Origin: Actinomycetota bacterium
GTDB taxonomy: Bacteria > Actinomycetota > Thermoleophilia > Gaiellales > Gaiellaceae
DNA: 64,000 nt
NCBI GenBank assembly: GCA_005888315.1
Contig: VAWH01000025.1
Span: forward strand, 1 to 64,000
Direction of reading: 5' to 3'
Translations under genes and position numbers: made by a program
Shown here: positions 1 to 10,802 of the stretch, one piece after another
Position numbering within the stretch: the first letter of the stretch is position 1
Layout: each line of letters begins with the position of its first letter
The notes under the pieces: model-generated
The model's input: the letters and a program-made list of their open reading frames with translations, nothing else
Database searches by the model: none
Told to the model about the DNA's origin: nothing

Positions 1-875
1 TCGACGATCCCGTGCCGGTAGATCTCGTCGTACGGGACGAAGAGGAGCTCGGAGTCGCTGCGGGTCGCGGCCCGGATGCGTTCGGCCAGATCCCGGATGC
101 GGATGCTCTCCGTCGAACCGACGTTGAAGATCTCGCCGCTCGTCCCGCCGCCCTCGAGCAGGCCGTGCAAGGCGCGAATCGCGTCGGCCACATGGCAGAA
201 ACAGCGCGTCTGGGTGCCGTCGCCGTGGATCTCGATCGGCTCGCCGGCAAGCGCACGATCGACCATCCGCGGAATCACCATCCCGTACTGGCCGCTCTGC
301 CTGGCGCCGACCGTGTTGAACAGGCGAGCGATCACGCAGTCGAGCCCACGCTCCTCGTGTAGCGCCAGGGCGAGGAACTCGTCCATCGCCTTCGAGTCCG
401 CGTAGGCCCAGCGGCGAGCGGTCGTCGGCCCGTAGATCCGCCGCGCGTCCTCGGCGAGCGGCTTCTCCTCGCGGTGGTCCCCGTACACCTCGGATGACGA
501 CGCGATCAGGACCCGTTTGCCGAACCGCGCACAGTACTCGAGCACGTTCTCGGTGCCCTGGACGTTGGTGAGCAGCGTGTGTCCGGGCTGTTCGACGATC
601 AGCCGAACGCCTACCGCCGCGGCCAGGTGGTAGACGACGTCGCACTTGTGGACGAGCTCGCTGACGACGGACGGAGAGAGGATCGACTCGACGACCAGGT
701 GGAAGTCGCGCCTGCTTTCGAGGTGGGCGATGTTGGAGCGCGCTCCGGTCGAGAGGTCGTCGAGCACGAACACCTCCCAGCCGGCCTCGAGCAATAGTTC
801 CGAGAGGTGCGAACCGATGAAGCCGGCGCCACCGGTGACGAGGGCTTTCGGCTGGACCGTGTCACGAGGGCGCAA
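1..875 (-). CDS. NAD-dependent sugar-nucleotide epimerase/dehydratase (extended SDR), C-terminus cut by window edge
   Basis: Extended short-chain dehydrogenase that would oxidise and rearrange a nucleotide sugar with bound NAD, probably for surface polysaccharide. On the minus strand it opens with the NAD-binding turn GGAGFIGSH within the first 20 residues, followed by a YHLAA strand, the SSSEVYG segment with the catalytic Ser, and the Tyr-Lys pair in YADSK near residue 158. About 290 residues are visible and the frame runs off base 1. No ATG or GTG lies in frame before the Rossmann turn, so TTG at 875 is taken as start; this is uncertain. It is divergent from clpC. The family is clear; the substrate (UDP-glucose, GDP-mannose or UDP-glucuronate type) is not. 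Confidence 0.85.
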   Translation of the reverse strand, partial: MRPRDTVQPKALVTGGAGFIGSHLSELLLEAGWEVFVLDDLSTGARSNIAHLESRRDFHLVVESILSPSVVSELVHKCDVVYHLAAAVGVRLIVEQPGHTLLTNVQGTENVLEYCARFGKRVLIASSSEVYGDHREEKPLAEDARRIYGPTTARRWAYADSKAMDEFLALALHEERGLDCVIARLFNTVGARQSGQYGMVIPRMVDRALAGEPIEIHGDGTQTRCFCHVADAIRALHGLLEGGGTSGEIFNVGSTESIRIRDLAERIRAATRSDSELLFVPYDEIYRHGIV

Positions 876-988
876 AGCGCTTGGAAGCGTACATTTCAGG
901 CCGCACGGGACGGATTCAACCCTGCTGAGAAGGCAGTGGTAACGGATCGGTAAAGCCGTTTCGGAGGCCCGACGGTGCCCCCCGAAGC

Positions 989-1003
989 GTTCGCTACAGT
1001 GGG
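989..1003 (+). promoter_or_regulatory. Possible ClgR-type box upstream of clpC
   Basis: GTTCGCT, five bases, then GGG. This resembles the actinobacterial ClgR operator I recall as GTTCGCY-N5-GCG, with one mismatch. It sits about 45 bases before clpC and overlaps a TACAGT hexamer (995-1000) that could be its -10. ClgR activates clp genes in Streptomyces and Corynebacterium. No CIRCE element is seen. The match is weak and is inference. Confidence 0.25.
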
Positions 1004-1047
1004 CGGGAGTTAAGGCGTAGGGTCCAGGAAGCCGAGAGAGGAAGTAC

Positions 1048-3576
<2,529 letters not shown>

Positions 3577-3579
3577 CGA

Positions 3580-3602
3580 AACGGCGGCCTGAAGCCGCCG
3601 TT
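3580..3602 (+). terminator. Hairpin terminator after clpC
   Basis: Perfect 9-bp stem AACGGCGGC / GCCGCCGTT with a 5-base loop, starting 3 bases after the clpC stop. It also lies downstream of the convergent gene ending at 3636, so it may serve both. There is no clear U-tract. Confidence 0.7.
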
Positions 3603-3635
3603 CCGCTTCCCTGGGGGAGGGGCCTGGGAATTGGG

Positions 3636-4211
3636 TCAGTAGTCCCGCACGTACAGGAAGTTGCCGATCCCGAACGAGCCGTGGCGGTAGTCGCCGCTCC
3701 TCGAGTGCCAGCCGCCGTGGACGAGCCGTAGGTCGCTCGGGTTCCCCGCCCGGGAGACCTTGATGCAGCCGTTCGAGTAGTAGTCGCCAGCTCCCTCCCA
3801 GCAGTAGGGATCGTCGTAGGCTGTGGGGCAGTACTGGCCTTGCGCGGCCGTTTCCTCGGAATGGATGAAGAGAGCAGAACGCCACGTCCCGTTCCAGCAC
3901 GGCTTGTTCGACAAGTAGAAGACGCGGCCCTTGATCGTCCCGTCGTAGTAGTCCCAGTGACCCCACAGGTCGTACCAGCCCGTCGGAAGCCAGCCGTGGC
4001 TGACCCAGCAGGCGTCCGTCGAAGTGCCCGAGCCGGCACGCCAAGTCTGGGTGCTGATGTACCCGCCGCCGTAATCGGTGGCGATCGTCAGGGGCGATGA
4101 GATGTTCGACTGCCGGGTGAACTCGAACCAGGTCCGGTAGGCGGACGCGTTCGCTGGGATGGCCAGCGCCGTCACTGCCAGGACGCCTGCGATTGCACCT
4201 CGCACGTTCAC
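3636..4211 (-). CDS. Secreted protein of unknown function
   Basis: 191 residues with a typical Sec signal peptide (hydrophobic run AGVLAVTALAIP, then an ANASA-type cleavage region near residue 25). The rest is rich in Trp, Tyr and Gly and has six Cys, suggesting a compact disulfide-bonded exported domain. I do not recognise the family. The GTG at 4211 is chosen because AAGGAGGT lies 5 bases upstream and because this GTG overlaps the TGA of the upstream gene (GTGA), implying translational coupling. Same operon as the propeller-like protein; a joint extracellular role is plausible but unproven. Confidence 0.75.
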   Translation of the reverse strand: MNVRGAIAGVLAVTALAIPANASAYRTWFEFTRQSNISSPLTIATDYGGGYISTQTWRAGSGTSTDACWVSHGWLPTGWYDLWGHWDYYDGTIKGRVFYLSNKPCWNGTWRSALFIHSEETAAQGQYCPTAYDDPYCWEGAGDYYSNGCIKVSRAGNPSDLRLVHGGWHSRSGDYRHGSFGIGNFLYVRDY

Positions 4212-5395
4212 CACTGACCTCCTTCCTCGGTGGCGGTGTCGTCGACCTGGCGCAGCCATTCCTTGGCCGGCGCAGCGTCGGTCCGCTCACACGTCCTGAC
4301 GACGCGGTCGCACTGCAGAAGGAACGACACACCGTTGTTGCCGTTTGCCGGCGGCACGTCCGCGCTCGCGGCGATCTCGTTGCCGGCGTTGTCGACGAAG
4401 CGCGGCTCCTGCACGCCGGGCGGGAACTGCGCCTGGTCGAGGCTGAGCACCTGCTCGAGCGTCAGCGAGCCCGGACCGACCTGGAAGACGGCGAGCCCGG
4501 CACTCGCCGGCGCGACGATGTGGTCGCCCACCCACGAGCCCGAATACGCGACCCAGCGCAACGCGGGCGTCGCGATCGTCACGTCGATCCACGACTGCTC
4601 ACGGCCGCTGGCGATATCGAGGACTCGCACGCTCGTCGCGTCCTCGCTGAGGATCGCGACGCGGGCGGCATCCGGGCTGACCGCGATCGCCGTTCCCTCG
4701 GCGAGCGAGCGGATCTTGCCCGGCGCGTCGGCGACGAGCAGCTCGGTCTTCTCGCCGAGCCCGATCCGGTAGAAGAGCAGCCGATCGCCCGCCCACGCAT
4801 AGACGACGTAGTGGGCGCGAGCGCTCATCCAGGTGACGTCGCGCCCGTGGACGCCGCGCCGCACGACCACCTGCCCGTCGTACGCTGCGCTGGCGCGGAA
4901 GACCGGATCGACTCCCTGCACGAAGGCGATGGCGCCGTCGTGGCGCCACGCGGCGGAGTAGGCCCCGCGCGCGAGCAGGAAGTCCTGGCCCTGGTCGTCG
5001 TGGATGCGCAGCGACGGCACGCCGAGCGCGGCGCCTTTCTCGATTCCCTGCGCCGAGAACGACTTGTCGGCATCCACAGGCCGCAGCTCCTGCCACGTGT
5101 TGTAGGCGATGAGCTTGCCGTCGGTCGAGCGAACTGCGACGGGCGCGAGCGGGCCCATCATCGACCCAGAGACGGAGGCGCCGAGTTCGCTGCGGGCGCC
5201 TTTCTCGTCCACCAACGTCGTGCCTCGGACGACGGCTCCCGGCGGCTTCTTCAGCCCGGCATGGACGCTGAGCGGCCCCGTTCTCGGCGCCGCGCCGTGT
5301 GCGCCGAACACGCCGACGCCGACGATTGCGGCCGCGCCGCCGGCGACGACCACGACCGCGGCGGCTGCGCCTCGGGCTCCGAAAACTCGTTTCAT
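4208..5395 (-). CDS. Membrane-anchored or secreted beta-propeller-like protein
   Basis: 395 residues. The N-terminus has KR followed by a long Ala/Val/Gly hydrophobic segment (about 10-32), a signal peptide or anchor. The remainder alternates short beta-strand patterns such as AVSPDAARVAIL, DGKLIAYNT and HDGAIAFVQG, typical of TolB/WD40-like repeats, so an extracellular propeller is likely; no catalytic motif is seen. Two Cys close together near residue 365 may form a disulfide. AAAGGAGGA stands directly before the ATG. It overlaps the next gene (3636-4211) by GTGA. Specific function unknown. Confidence 0.75.
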   Translation of the reverse strand: MKRVFGARGAAAAVVVVAGGAAAIVGVGVFGAHGAAPRTGPLSVHAGLKKPPGAVVRGTTLVDEKGARSELGASVSGSMMGPLAPVAVRSTDGKLIAYNTWQELRPVDADKSFSAQGIEKGAALGVPSLRIHDDQGQDFLLARGAYSAAWRHDGAIAFVQGVDPVFRASAAYDGQVVVRRGVHGRDVTWMSARAHYVVYAWAGDRLLFYRIGLGEKTELLVADAPGKIRSLAEGTAIAVSPDAARVAILSEDATSVRVLDIASGREQSWIDVTIATPALRWVAYSGSWVGDHIVAPASAGLAVFQVGPGSLTLEQVLSLDQAQFPPGVQEPRFVDNAGNEIAASADVPPANGNNGVSFLLQCDRVVRTCERTDAAPAKEWLRQVDDTATEEGGQW

Positions 5396-5514
5396 GCATC
5401 CTCCTTTGTCGACTGCTTCGACGGTACGCGCGGCGCGGGACGAAAGCGTTGTCCGTATGGAAAACGTCTCAGAGTTGACCCGGATCCGTCACGGTCGGCG
5501 TCGGACCGCAGCCG

Positions 5515-5520
5515 TACACT
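5515..5520 (+). promoter_or_regulatory. Candidate leaderless -10 (TACACT) for radA
   Basis: TACACT ends 8 bases before the radA GTG and there is no Shine-Dalgarno sequence between them, the arrangement expected for a leaderless transcript. See the window-wide pattern in the findings. Confidence 0.4.
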
Positions 5521-5528
5521 CGGTCGAC

Positions 5529-6869
5529 GTGGCCAAGGCGGCTCTCCAACACGCGTGCACCGAATGTGGCTACAGCGCCGGCCGCTGGTTCGGCAAGTGC
5601 CCCGGCTGCGGAGCTTTCGGGACGCTCGTCGAAGAGTCCGCCGGCACAGCCGCGCGCGCCTCCGCAAAGCCGTTGCTGCGTCTCGTCGACGTCAAGGCCG
5701 ACGAGGCCGAGCGCATCCCAACCGGCGTTCCGGAGCTCGACCGAGTCCTGGGCGGTGGACTCGTCCCGGCCTCGCTCGTGCTCGTCGGCGGCGAGCCCGG
5801 CGTCGGCAAGTCGACGTTGCTGCTCTCGGCGCTCGCCGCGATCTCGAAGGAGAGACGCGCCCTGCTCGTGACCGGCGAGGAGTCGACGGCTCAGGTGAAG
5901 CTTCGCGCCGCTCGGCTCGGCGGCGCGGAGAAGGTCGAGATCCTCGCGGAGACGGAGCTGGAGACGGTCTGTGCCACGCTCGAGCGCGAGCGGCCTGAAG
6001 TTTGCGTGATCGACTCCGTGCAGACGCTTTACTCGTCAGAGGTCGGCTCCGCTCCGGGCTCGGTCGCGCAGGTCCGGGAAGCGGCGGCGCGCCTGCTCCG
6101 GGTCGCCAAGGAATCGAACGTCGCGACTTTCCTCGTCGGGCACGTGACCAAGGACGGCACCGTCGCGGGTCCGCGCGTGCTCGAGCACCTCGTCGACTGC
6201 GTGCTCCAGTTCGAGGGCGATCGCTACCACGCCCACCGAGTCCTGCGCGCCGCGAAGAACAGATTTGGCTCGACGAACGAGCTCGGCTTGTTCGAGATGA
6301 CAGGCGCCGGCCTCGTCGGCGTTGCCGAACCTTCCGAGCTGTTCGGCCGCGGCGCCGAAGGCGAAGTGGGCGCGGCTGTGGCCTGCGCCCTCGAGGGGAC
6401 CCGGCCGATCCTGCTCGAGATCCAGGCGCTCGTAGCGCCGACCGACCTGGCAATGCCGCGACGCGTCGCGACCGGGGTCGATCCGAAGCGCCTGGCGATG
6501 ATCGTCGCCGTCCTCTCGCGGCACGCGCGGGTCTCGCTCGGCGCCGCCGATGTCTTCGTGAACGTCGCCGGCGGAGTTCGCATCGACGAGCCGGGCGCCG
6601 ATCTCGCCGTCGCGCTGGCGATCGCCTCAGCGGCGCGTGGGGCGGCGGTCAAGGAAGCGACCGCGGCCTTCGGCGAGATCGGGCTCACCGGCAGGCTGCG
6701 CGCTGCAACGCAGGCCGAACGGCGCCTGGAAGAGTGCGCCAAGTTCGGCCTCCGTCAGGTCGTCGCTCCCGCGGGGACGCCTAGTGGCAAACTACGCATT
6801 CTCGAAGCAGAGACGCTGCGCAGGGCGATAGGGGCGGGGCTCGATGACGACAGATCCGAGGGCGGATAG
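5529..6869 (+). CDS. radA: RadA, DNA repair and branch-migration ATPase
   Basis: RecA-family helicase that processes recombination intermediates. 446 residues, the usual size. An N-terminal zinc finger has C10, C13, C24 and C27 (CTECG and CPGCG). Walker A EPGVGKST has its Lys at 94, and the RadA signature KNRFG is at 243-247. The C-terminal third is the Lon-type substrate-like domain. The reading frame extends upstream, but GTG at 5529 puts the zinc finger at the normal distance from the N-terminus. The last 26 bases overlap disA; RadA is a known partner and regulator of DisA in Bacillus. Confidence 0.95.
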   Translation: MAKAALQHACTECGYSAGRWFGKCPGCGAFGTLVEESAGTAARASAKPLLRLVDVKADEAERIPTGVPELDRVLGGGLVPASLVLVGGEPGVGKSTLLLSALAAISKERRALLVTGEESTAQVKLRAARLGGAEKVEILAETELETVCATLERERPEVCVIDSVQTLYSSEVGSAPGSVAQVREAAARLLRVAKESNVATFLVGHVTKDGTVAGPRVLEHLVDCVLQFEGDRYHAHRVLRAAKNRFGSTNELGLFEMTGAGLVGVAEPSELFGRGAEGEVGAAVACALEGTRPILLEIQALVAPTDLAMPRRVATGVDPKRLAMIVAVLSRHARVSLGAADVFVNVAGGVRIDEPGADLAVALAIASAARGAAVKEATAAFGEIGLTGRLRAATQAERRLEECAKFGLRQVVAPAGTPSGKLRILEAETLRRAIGAGLDDDRSEGG

Positions 6870-7998
6870 GCAGGAACGGCGACCGGCGGCGCCGCTCGGT
6901 TTTCCGCGCAGCGCGGCGGAGCTCGACCCGCGCATCGACCCCGTCCTGCTGACCGCGATTTCGCGGATCGCGCCCGGCACGCAGCTACGTCAGGGCATCG
7001 ACGACATCATCCGCGCCCGCGAAGGCGCCCTGATCGTGATCGGCGAGCCCGCCGAGCTCGCCTTCCTATTCTCGGGCGGGATCCAGCTAGATGCGGCTTT
7101 CACCCCGCAGCTCCTTTACGAACTGGCGAAGATGGACGGCGCGATCATCGTCAACTCCGCGATCGCGAAGATCGCGCAAGCCAACGTTCAGCTGATGCCG
7201 GATCCGACCATCCCGTCGAACGAGACAGGCACTCGGCACCGGACGGCAGAACGCGTTGCGAGGCAGACGGGGGCGCTCGTGATCTCGATCTCGCAACAGC
7301 GCGAGACCGTGACGGTGTTCGTCGGCCAGAGCCGCTACCAGCTCGATCCGATCGCCGACGTCCTCGCGAAGACGAACCAGGCGCTGGCGACGCTCGAGAC
7401 CTACCGGCAGCGGCTCGACCAGGTTCTCACCCGCCTGACCGCGCTCGAGTTTCAGAACGCCGTCATGCTCGACGACGTCCTGGTCGTGCTGCAGCGGGCG
7501 GAGCTGACGACACGGATGGCGGACTACATCGAGCGCGCCTGCACGGAGCTCGGCTCGGAGGGGCGCCTGATCCGGATGCAGCTCGAGGAGCAAGTCGGCG
7601 AGGTCCCGGCGGAGAAGGCCGCGATCGTTTACGACTATCACGCCGACGGCGGCGCCGAGCGCGTCGCCGAAGGGTTGGAAGCGCTCGCCCAGCTGCCCTA
7701 CCAGGAGCTGCTCGAGTTCGAGCTGCTGGCCGTGCTCGGGTATCCGGCGACGACGAACCCGCTCGACTACGCCGTGACGCCGCGCGGCTACCGCGTCTTG
7801 ACGCACATCCCGCGGCTGCCGGAAAACGTGATCCAACGCCTCGTCAGCGAGCTAGGCGGGCTCGAGGGAATCATCCGGGCGTCGCAGCGGGACCTGGAGG
7901 CGGTGGGCGGCGTCGGCGCGGTCCGCGCCCGCGAGATCCGGGAGGGACTGCGCCGCCTGCAGGAGCACAATCTCGTCGACCGGTATCTGCAGCTCTAG
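6844..7998 (+). CDS. disA: DisA, diadenylate cyclase (c-di-AMP synthase) and DNA-integrity scanner
   Basis: Condenses two ATP to c-di-AMP and stalls on branched DNA. 384 residues. The DAC domain covers about 20-160 with the catalytic DGA at 98-100 and GTRHRT at 129-134, both intact. A helical spine follows and the C-terminus ends in a helix-hairpin-helix domain (VGGVGAVRAREI near 355). It is cotranscribed with radA through a 26-base overlap. No c-di-AMP riboswitch was recognised in this window, so its targets here are not visible. Confidence 0.95.
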   Translation: MTTDPRADRQERRPAAPLGFPRSAAELDPRIDPVLLTAISRIAPGTQLRQGIDDIIRAREGALIVIGEPAELAFLFSGGIQLDAAFTPQLLYELAKMDGAIIVNSAIAKIAQANVQLMPDPTIPSNETGTRHRTAERVARQTGALVISISQQRETVTVFVGQSRYQLDPIADVLAKTNQALATLETYRQRLDQVLTRLTALEFQNAVMLDDVLVVLQRAELTTRMADYIERACTELGSEGRLIRMQLEEQVGEVPAEKAAIVYDYHADGGAERVAEGLEALAQLPYQELLEFELLAVLGYPATTNPLDYAVTPRGYRVLTHIPRLPENVIQRLVSELGGLEGIIRASQRDLEAVGGVGAVRAREIREGLRRLQEHNLVDRYLQL

Positions 7999-8095
7999 CG
8001 CTGCCTGCGTCCAACAGTAGTCCGCTCTGAGCAGGGCTTTTTCGTACAGAGACCGAAAATCCCTGGAAATAGTGGCCTTTTCGCGGAACTTTCGG

Positions 8096-8101
8096 TATAC
8101 T
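8096..8101 (+). promoter_or_regulatory. Candidate -10 element of the carD promoter
   Basis: TATACT, close to the consensus, in an AT-richer patch of the 174-base disA-carD gap. No convincing -35 (TTGACA-like) lies at the right distance, which would fit a CarD/RbpA-assisted promoter. Transcription would give a leader of about 65 bases. Confidence 0.45.
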
Positions 8102-8172
8102 GGCTCGCGTCGCCGACGGGTTCGACTCCGTCGGCGTTCTGGCGATGTAAGCGACGAAAAGGGAGGGTCGGC

Positions 8173-8691
8173 TTGTACAAGGTCGGCGACAAGGTGGTGT
8201 ATCCGCACCACGGTGCAGGCACGGTTGTGAAGAAAGAATCCCGCACGGTGCTCGGGCAGAAGCGGGAGTACATGACGATCAAGATCCTCCACAACGACAT
8301 GACGGTGAACGTCCCGACCGAGAACGCCGACGCTGTGGGCCTGCGTAAGGTGATCGACGAACAGATGGTCAACAAGGTGCTGAAGGCGCTCACCGGCGGC
8401 GGCACGCAAATGCCGAAGAACTGGAACCGGCGCTTCAAGCACAACCGCGACAAGATGAAGACCGGCGACATCTTCGAGCTCGCCGAGGTCGTGCGGAATC
8501 TCTCCCTCCGCGACCACGAGAAGGGTCTTTCGACCGGCGAGAAGCAGATGTTCGTCAAGGCGAAGAAGATCCTCGCCAGCGAGCTGATGTACGCCAAGGA
8601 CATGGACGAGGACGAGGCGGCCGAGTGGCTCGACGGCGTTCTCGACAACGGCGGGTCGAAGAAGAAGACCAAGGTCGCAGCGACCGCCTAG
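8173..8691 (+). CDS. carD: CarD family transcriptional regulator
   Basis: RNA polymerase-binding factor that stabilises open promoter complexes in actinobacteria. 172 residues. The N-terminal RNAP-interaction domain (Tudor-like, about 1-60) begins YKVGDKVVYPHHGAGTV, diagnostic for CarD/CdnL/TRCF. The helical C-terminal domain contains the basic, Trp-containing patch MPKNWNRRFKHN. The start is TTG, supported by GGGAGGGT 4 bases upstream and by the family N-terminus. It takes the position occupied by yacL in Bacillus. A palindromic repeat follows the stop. Confidence 0.93.
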   Translation: MYKVGDKVVYPHHGAGTVVKKESRTVLGQKREYMTIKILHNDMTVNVPTENADAVGLRKVIDEQMVNKVLKALTGGGTQMPKNWNRRFKHNRDKMKTGDIFELAEVVRNLSLRDHEKGLSTGEKQMFVKAKKILASELMYAKDMDEDEAAEWLDGVLDNGGSKKKTKVAATA

Positions 8692-8718
8692 CTCAGGCGT
8701 CGATCTAGGTTGGCGCCG

Positions 8719-8783
8719 AGGCGTTGTTTGCGATGCCGACTAGAGGCTGTGGCGGCTTTGCCGCCGCGTCCGGCTAAACCCGG
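8719..8783 (+). repeat. Intergenic palindromic repeat, family 1 copy A
   Basis: Unit with left end GAGGCG...GCGATGCCGACT, a hairpin GGCGGC-TTT-GCCGCC at 8751-8765 and right end GGCTAAACCCGG. It lies between carD and ispD. Six other copies occur in this window (35331, 40650, 54711, 46325, 32742, 25972). The hairpin may also terminate carD mRNA. Confidence 0.75.
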
Positions 8784-8824
8784 TGGTTGGATAGGCGAGT
8801 GAGCTCTACGGGCGCCCCGCGCTG

Positions 8825-9487
8825 ATGGCCGTCTGGGCAGTTCTCGTTGCAGCAGGTCGAGGCGAGCGGCTCGGAAGCAACCGCCCGAAGGCGTTCGCGA
8901 AGCTTCGCGACCGGCCGCTGCTCGCCGAGAGCCTCGAGCGCCTCGAGGCCTCGGACTGGATCGACTCGATCGTGATCGTGGCTCCGCCCGGTTGGGAGGA
9001 GCCGTCGATCCTGTTAGCCGAGGAGCTCGCCTGCACGAAGGTCGTGGCGTGCGCGACCGGCGGCGAGACTCGCGCCGAGTCCGTCCGAGCCGGCGTCGCC
9101 GAGGTGGGCGACGACGCGGCCGTGATCGTCGTCCACGATGCGGCACGGCCAGTGCTTCCCGACGAGGTGCTGGAGCGCGTGCTAACGGCGCTGAACGAGG
9201 GCTGGGACGGCGCAGTGCCGGTTCTGCCGCTCGCCGACACCGTCAAGCGCGTCCGGGACGGCCGGATCGTCGAGACGCTGCCGCGGGAGGAGCTCGCCGC
9301 GGCTCAGACACCGCAGGCGTTTCTCGCGTCTGCCCTGCGGGAGGCCCTCGGCGGTGACCTTGCGGGCGCGACCGACTGCGCGTCACTCGTCGAAACTCGC
9401 GGGCGGGTGGCGACCGTGCCGGGAGACCGGACGCTCCTGAAGGTCACGGACCTCTCGGATCTCGAGCTAGTCGCGTCCTTTCTGTGA
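8825..9487 (+). CDS. ispD: IspD, 2-C-methyl-D-erythritol 4-phosphate cytidylyltransferase
   Basis: Third step of the MEP isoprenoid pathway: transfers CMP from CTP to methylerythritol phosphate. 220 residues, normal size. Nucleotide-binding VLVAAGRGERLGSNRPKAF at the N-terminus, VHDAARP in the middle (about 104) and QTPQAF near 162 are the family signatures. The TGA overlaps the GTG of the next gene (GTGA). Followed by a PHP phosphatase and then ispF, so the two MEP genes are split by one unrelated gene. Confidence 0.95.
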   Translation: MAVWAVLVAAGRGERLGSNRPKAFAKLRDRPLLAESLERLEASDWIDSIVIVAPPGWEEPSILLAEELACTKVVACATGGETRAESVRAGVAEVGDDAAVIVVHDAARPVLPDEVLERVLTALNEGWDGAVPVLPLADTVKRVRDGRIVETLPREELAAAQTPQAFLASALREALGGDLAGATDCASLVETRGRVATVPGDRTLLKVTDLSDLELVASFL

Positions 9488-10299
9488 TCGTCGACTATCA
9501 CATGCACCTGCGCGATCCAGACGAGCGGATCGACCACACGGTCGCGGCGGTGGAGAGATACGTCGAGGCGGCCGCGGATCGCGGCGTCGACGAGATCGGC
9601 TTCACCGAGCACGTGTACTACTTCGAGCAAACGCGGCACCTCTGGGACGAGGAGTCGATGCTCGAGCGCTGCGTCTACGACCTCGACCGCTACGTCGGTG
9701 CGGTCGTCGAGGCGAAGGAGCGGGGGCTGCCGGTCAAGCTCGGGCTCGAGGTCGATTACGTTGCCGGCCGCGAGCGCGAGACGGCGGAGGTGTTCGCGCC
9801 CTATCCGTGGGACTATCTGCTCGGCTCCGTCCACTTCGTCGACGGTTTCGGAGTCGATCAGATGCCCGGACTCGTCGAGAAGCTCGGACCGCACGAGGCG
9901 TGGCGACGGTACTTCGTCTGGTTACGCAATGCGGCGCGCAGCGGACTGTTCGACTCGCTCTCGCATCCGGACCTCGTCAAGCACCACGGACCGCGTCCGG
10001 ATCCCGAAACGACGGCCTGGCTGCACGAGGAGACCGCCGATGCGATCGAAGCCGCCGGCGTCTGCGTCGAGGTTTCCGCAGCGGGGCTGCACAAGCCGGT
10101 CAGCGAGCTGTACCCCGACCGACCGCTGCTCGAGGCCTGCCACGCCCGGGGAATACCGATCACGCTTGCTTCTGACGCGCACGTGCCGCAAGACCTCGGT
10201 CGCGACCTCGATCGCGCCGTCGCTCACGCGCGCGACGCCGGTTACGAGACCGTCAGCGTCTTCGACCGGCGGCAGCGCCGGCAGGAGCCGCTCGGATGA
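9484..10299 (+). CDS. PHP-domain phosphatase, HisJ/HisK-like
   Basis: 271 residues of the polymerase-and-histidinol-phosphatase metal hydrolase fold. Metal ligands are seen in DYHMHLRD (H5, H7), FTEHVYY, GLEVDY, GSVHFVDG, LSHPDL and ASDAHVP. This complete ligand set indicates an active phosphoesterase; by resemblance it is histinol-phosphate phosphatase-like (last-but-one step of histidine synthesis), but PHP proteins act on varied phosphates. Starts with GTG overlapping ispD and ends with ATGA overlapping ispF, so the three genes are tightly coupled. No other his genes are near. Confidence 0.85.
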   Translation: MIVDYHMHLRDPDERIDHTVAAVERYVEAAADRGVDEIGFTEHVYYFEQTRHLWDEESMLERCVYDLDRYVGAVVEAKERGLPVKLGLEVDYVAGRERETAEVFAPYPWDYLLGSVHFVDGFGVDQMPGLVEKLGPHEAWRRYFVWLRNAARSGLFDSLSHPDLVKHHGPRPDPETTAWLHEETADAIEAAGVCVEVSAAGLHKPVSELYPDRPLLEACHARGIPITLASDAHVPQDLGRDLDRAVAHARDAGYETVSVFDRRQRRQEPLG

Positions 10300-10802
10300 G
10301 CGAGCTCCGGGTCGGGCTCGGCGTCGACGCGCATGCCTTCGCGGACGGTGTTCCGCTCGTGCTCGGGGGCGTCGCGATCGACTCGCCGCGCGGCCTCGCG
10401 GGCCACTCGGACGGCGACGTGATCGCGCATGCGTTGATCGACGCGCTGCTCGGTGCGGCAGGGCTCGGAGACATCGGCTTGCTGTTTCCAGCCGGCGAGC
10501 CGGAATGGGCAGGCGCTTCGTCGCTCGATCTGCTCCGGCGCGCCGCCGCTCAGGTCCGCGAGGCGGGGTGGGAGCTCGTCAACGCGGACTGCGTACTGAT
10601 CGGCGAGGATCCGCGGATCGCGCCGCTGCGCGAGCAAATGCGCGAGGGGCTCGCCGATGCCGTGCGCGCGGAAGCAGCGCAGGTCAACGTACGCGCGACG
10701 ACGACTGACCGGCTCGGCTTCACGGGACGCGGCGAAGGGCTGGCAGCGCAGGCAGTTGCGCTAGTGCGGCAACGCCGCCACGCCGTCGGCGATCCTGACT
10801 AG
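10296..10802 (+). CDS. ispF: IspF, 2-C-methyl-D-erythritol 2,4-cyclodiphosphate synthase
   Basis: Cyclises CDP-methylerythritol 2-phosphate with loss of CMP in the MEP pathway. 168 residues. Zinc ligands D11 and H13 lie in GLGVDAHAF, and GHSDGDVIAHALIDALLGA and RATTTDRLGFTGRGEGLAAQA are the family signatures. Starts by ATGA overlap with the PHP gene. Its last 42 bases overlap the convergent mutY. Confidence 0.96.
   Translation: MSELRVGLGVDAHAFADGVPLVLGGVAIDSPRGLAGHSDGDVIAHALIDALLGAAGLGDIGLLFPAGEPEWAGASSLDLLRRAAAQVREAGWELVNADCVLIGEDPRIAPLREQMREGLADAVRAEAAQVNVRATTTDRLGFTGRGEGLAAQAVALVRQRRHAVGDPD

Noticed and set aside
876-1047. CIRCE or CtsR site before clpC
   Set aside because: No TTAGCACTC-type inverted repeat and no CtsR heptad repeat is present.
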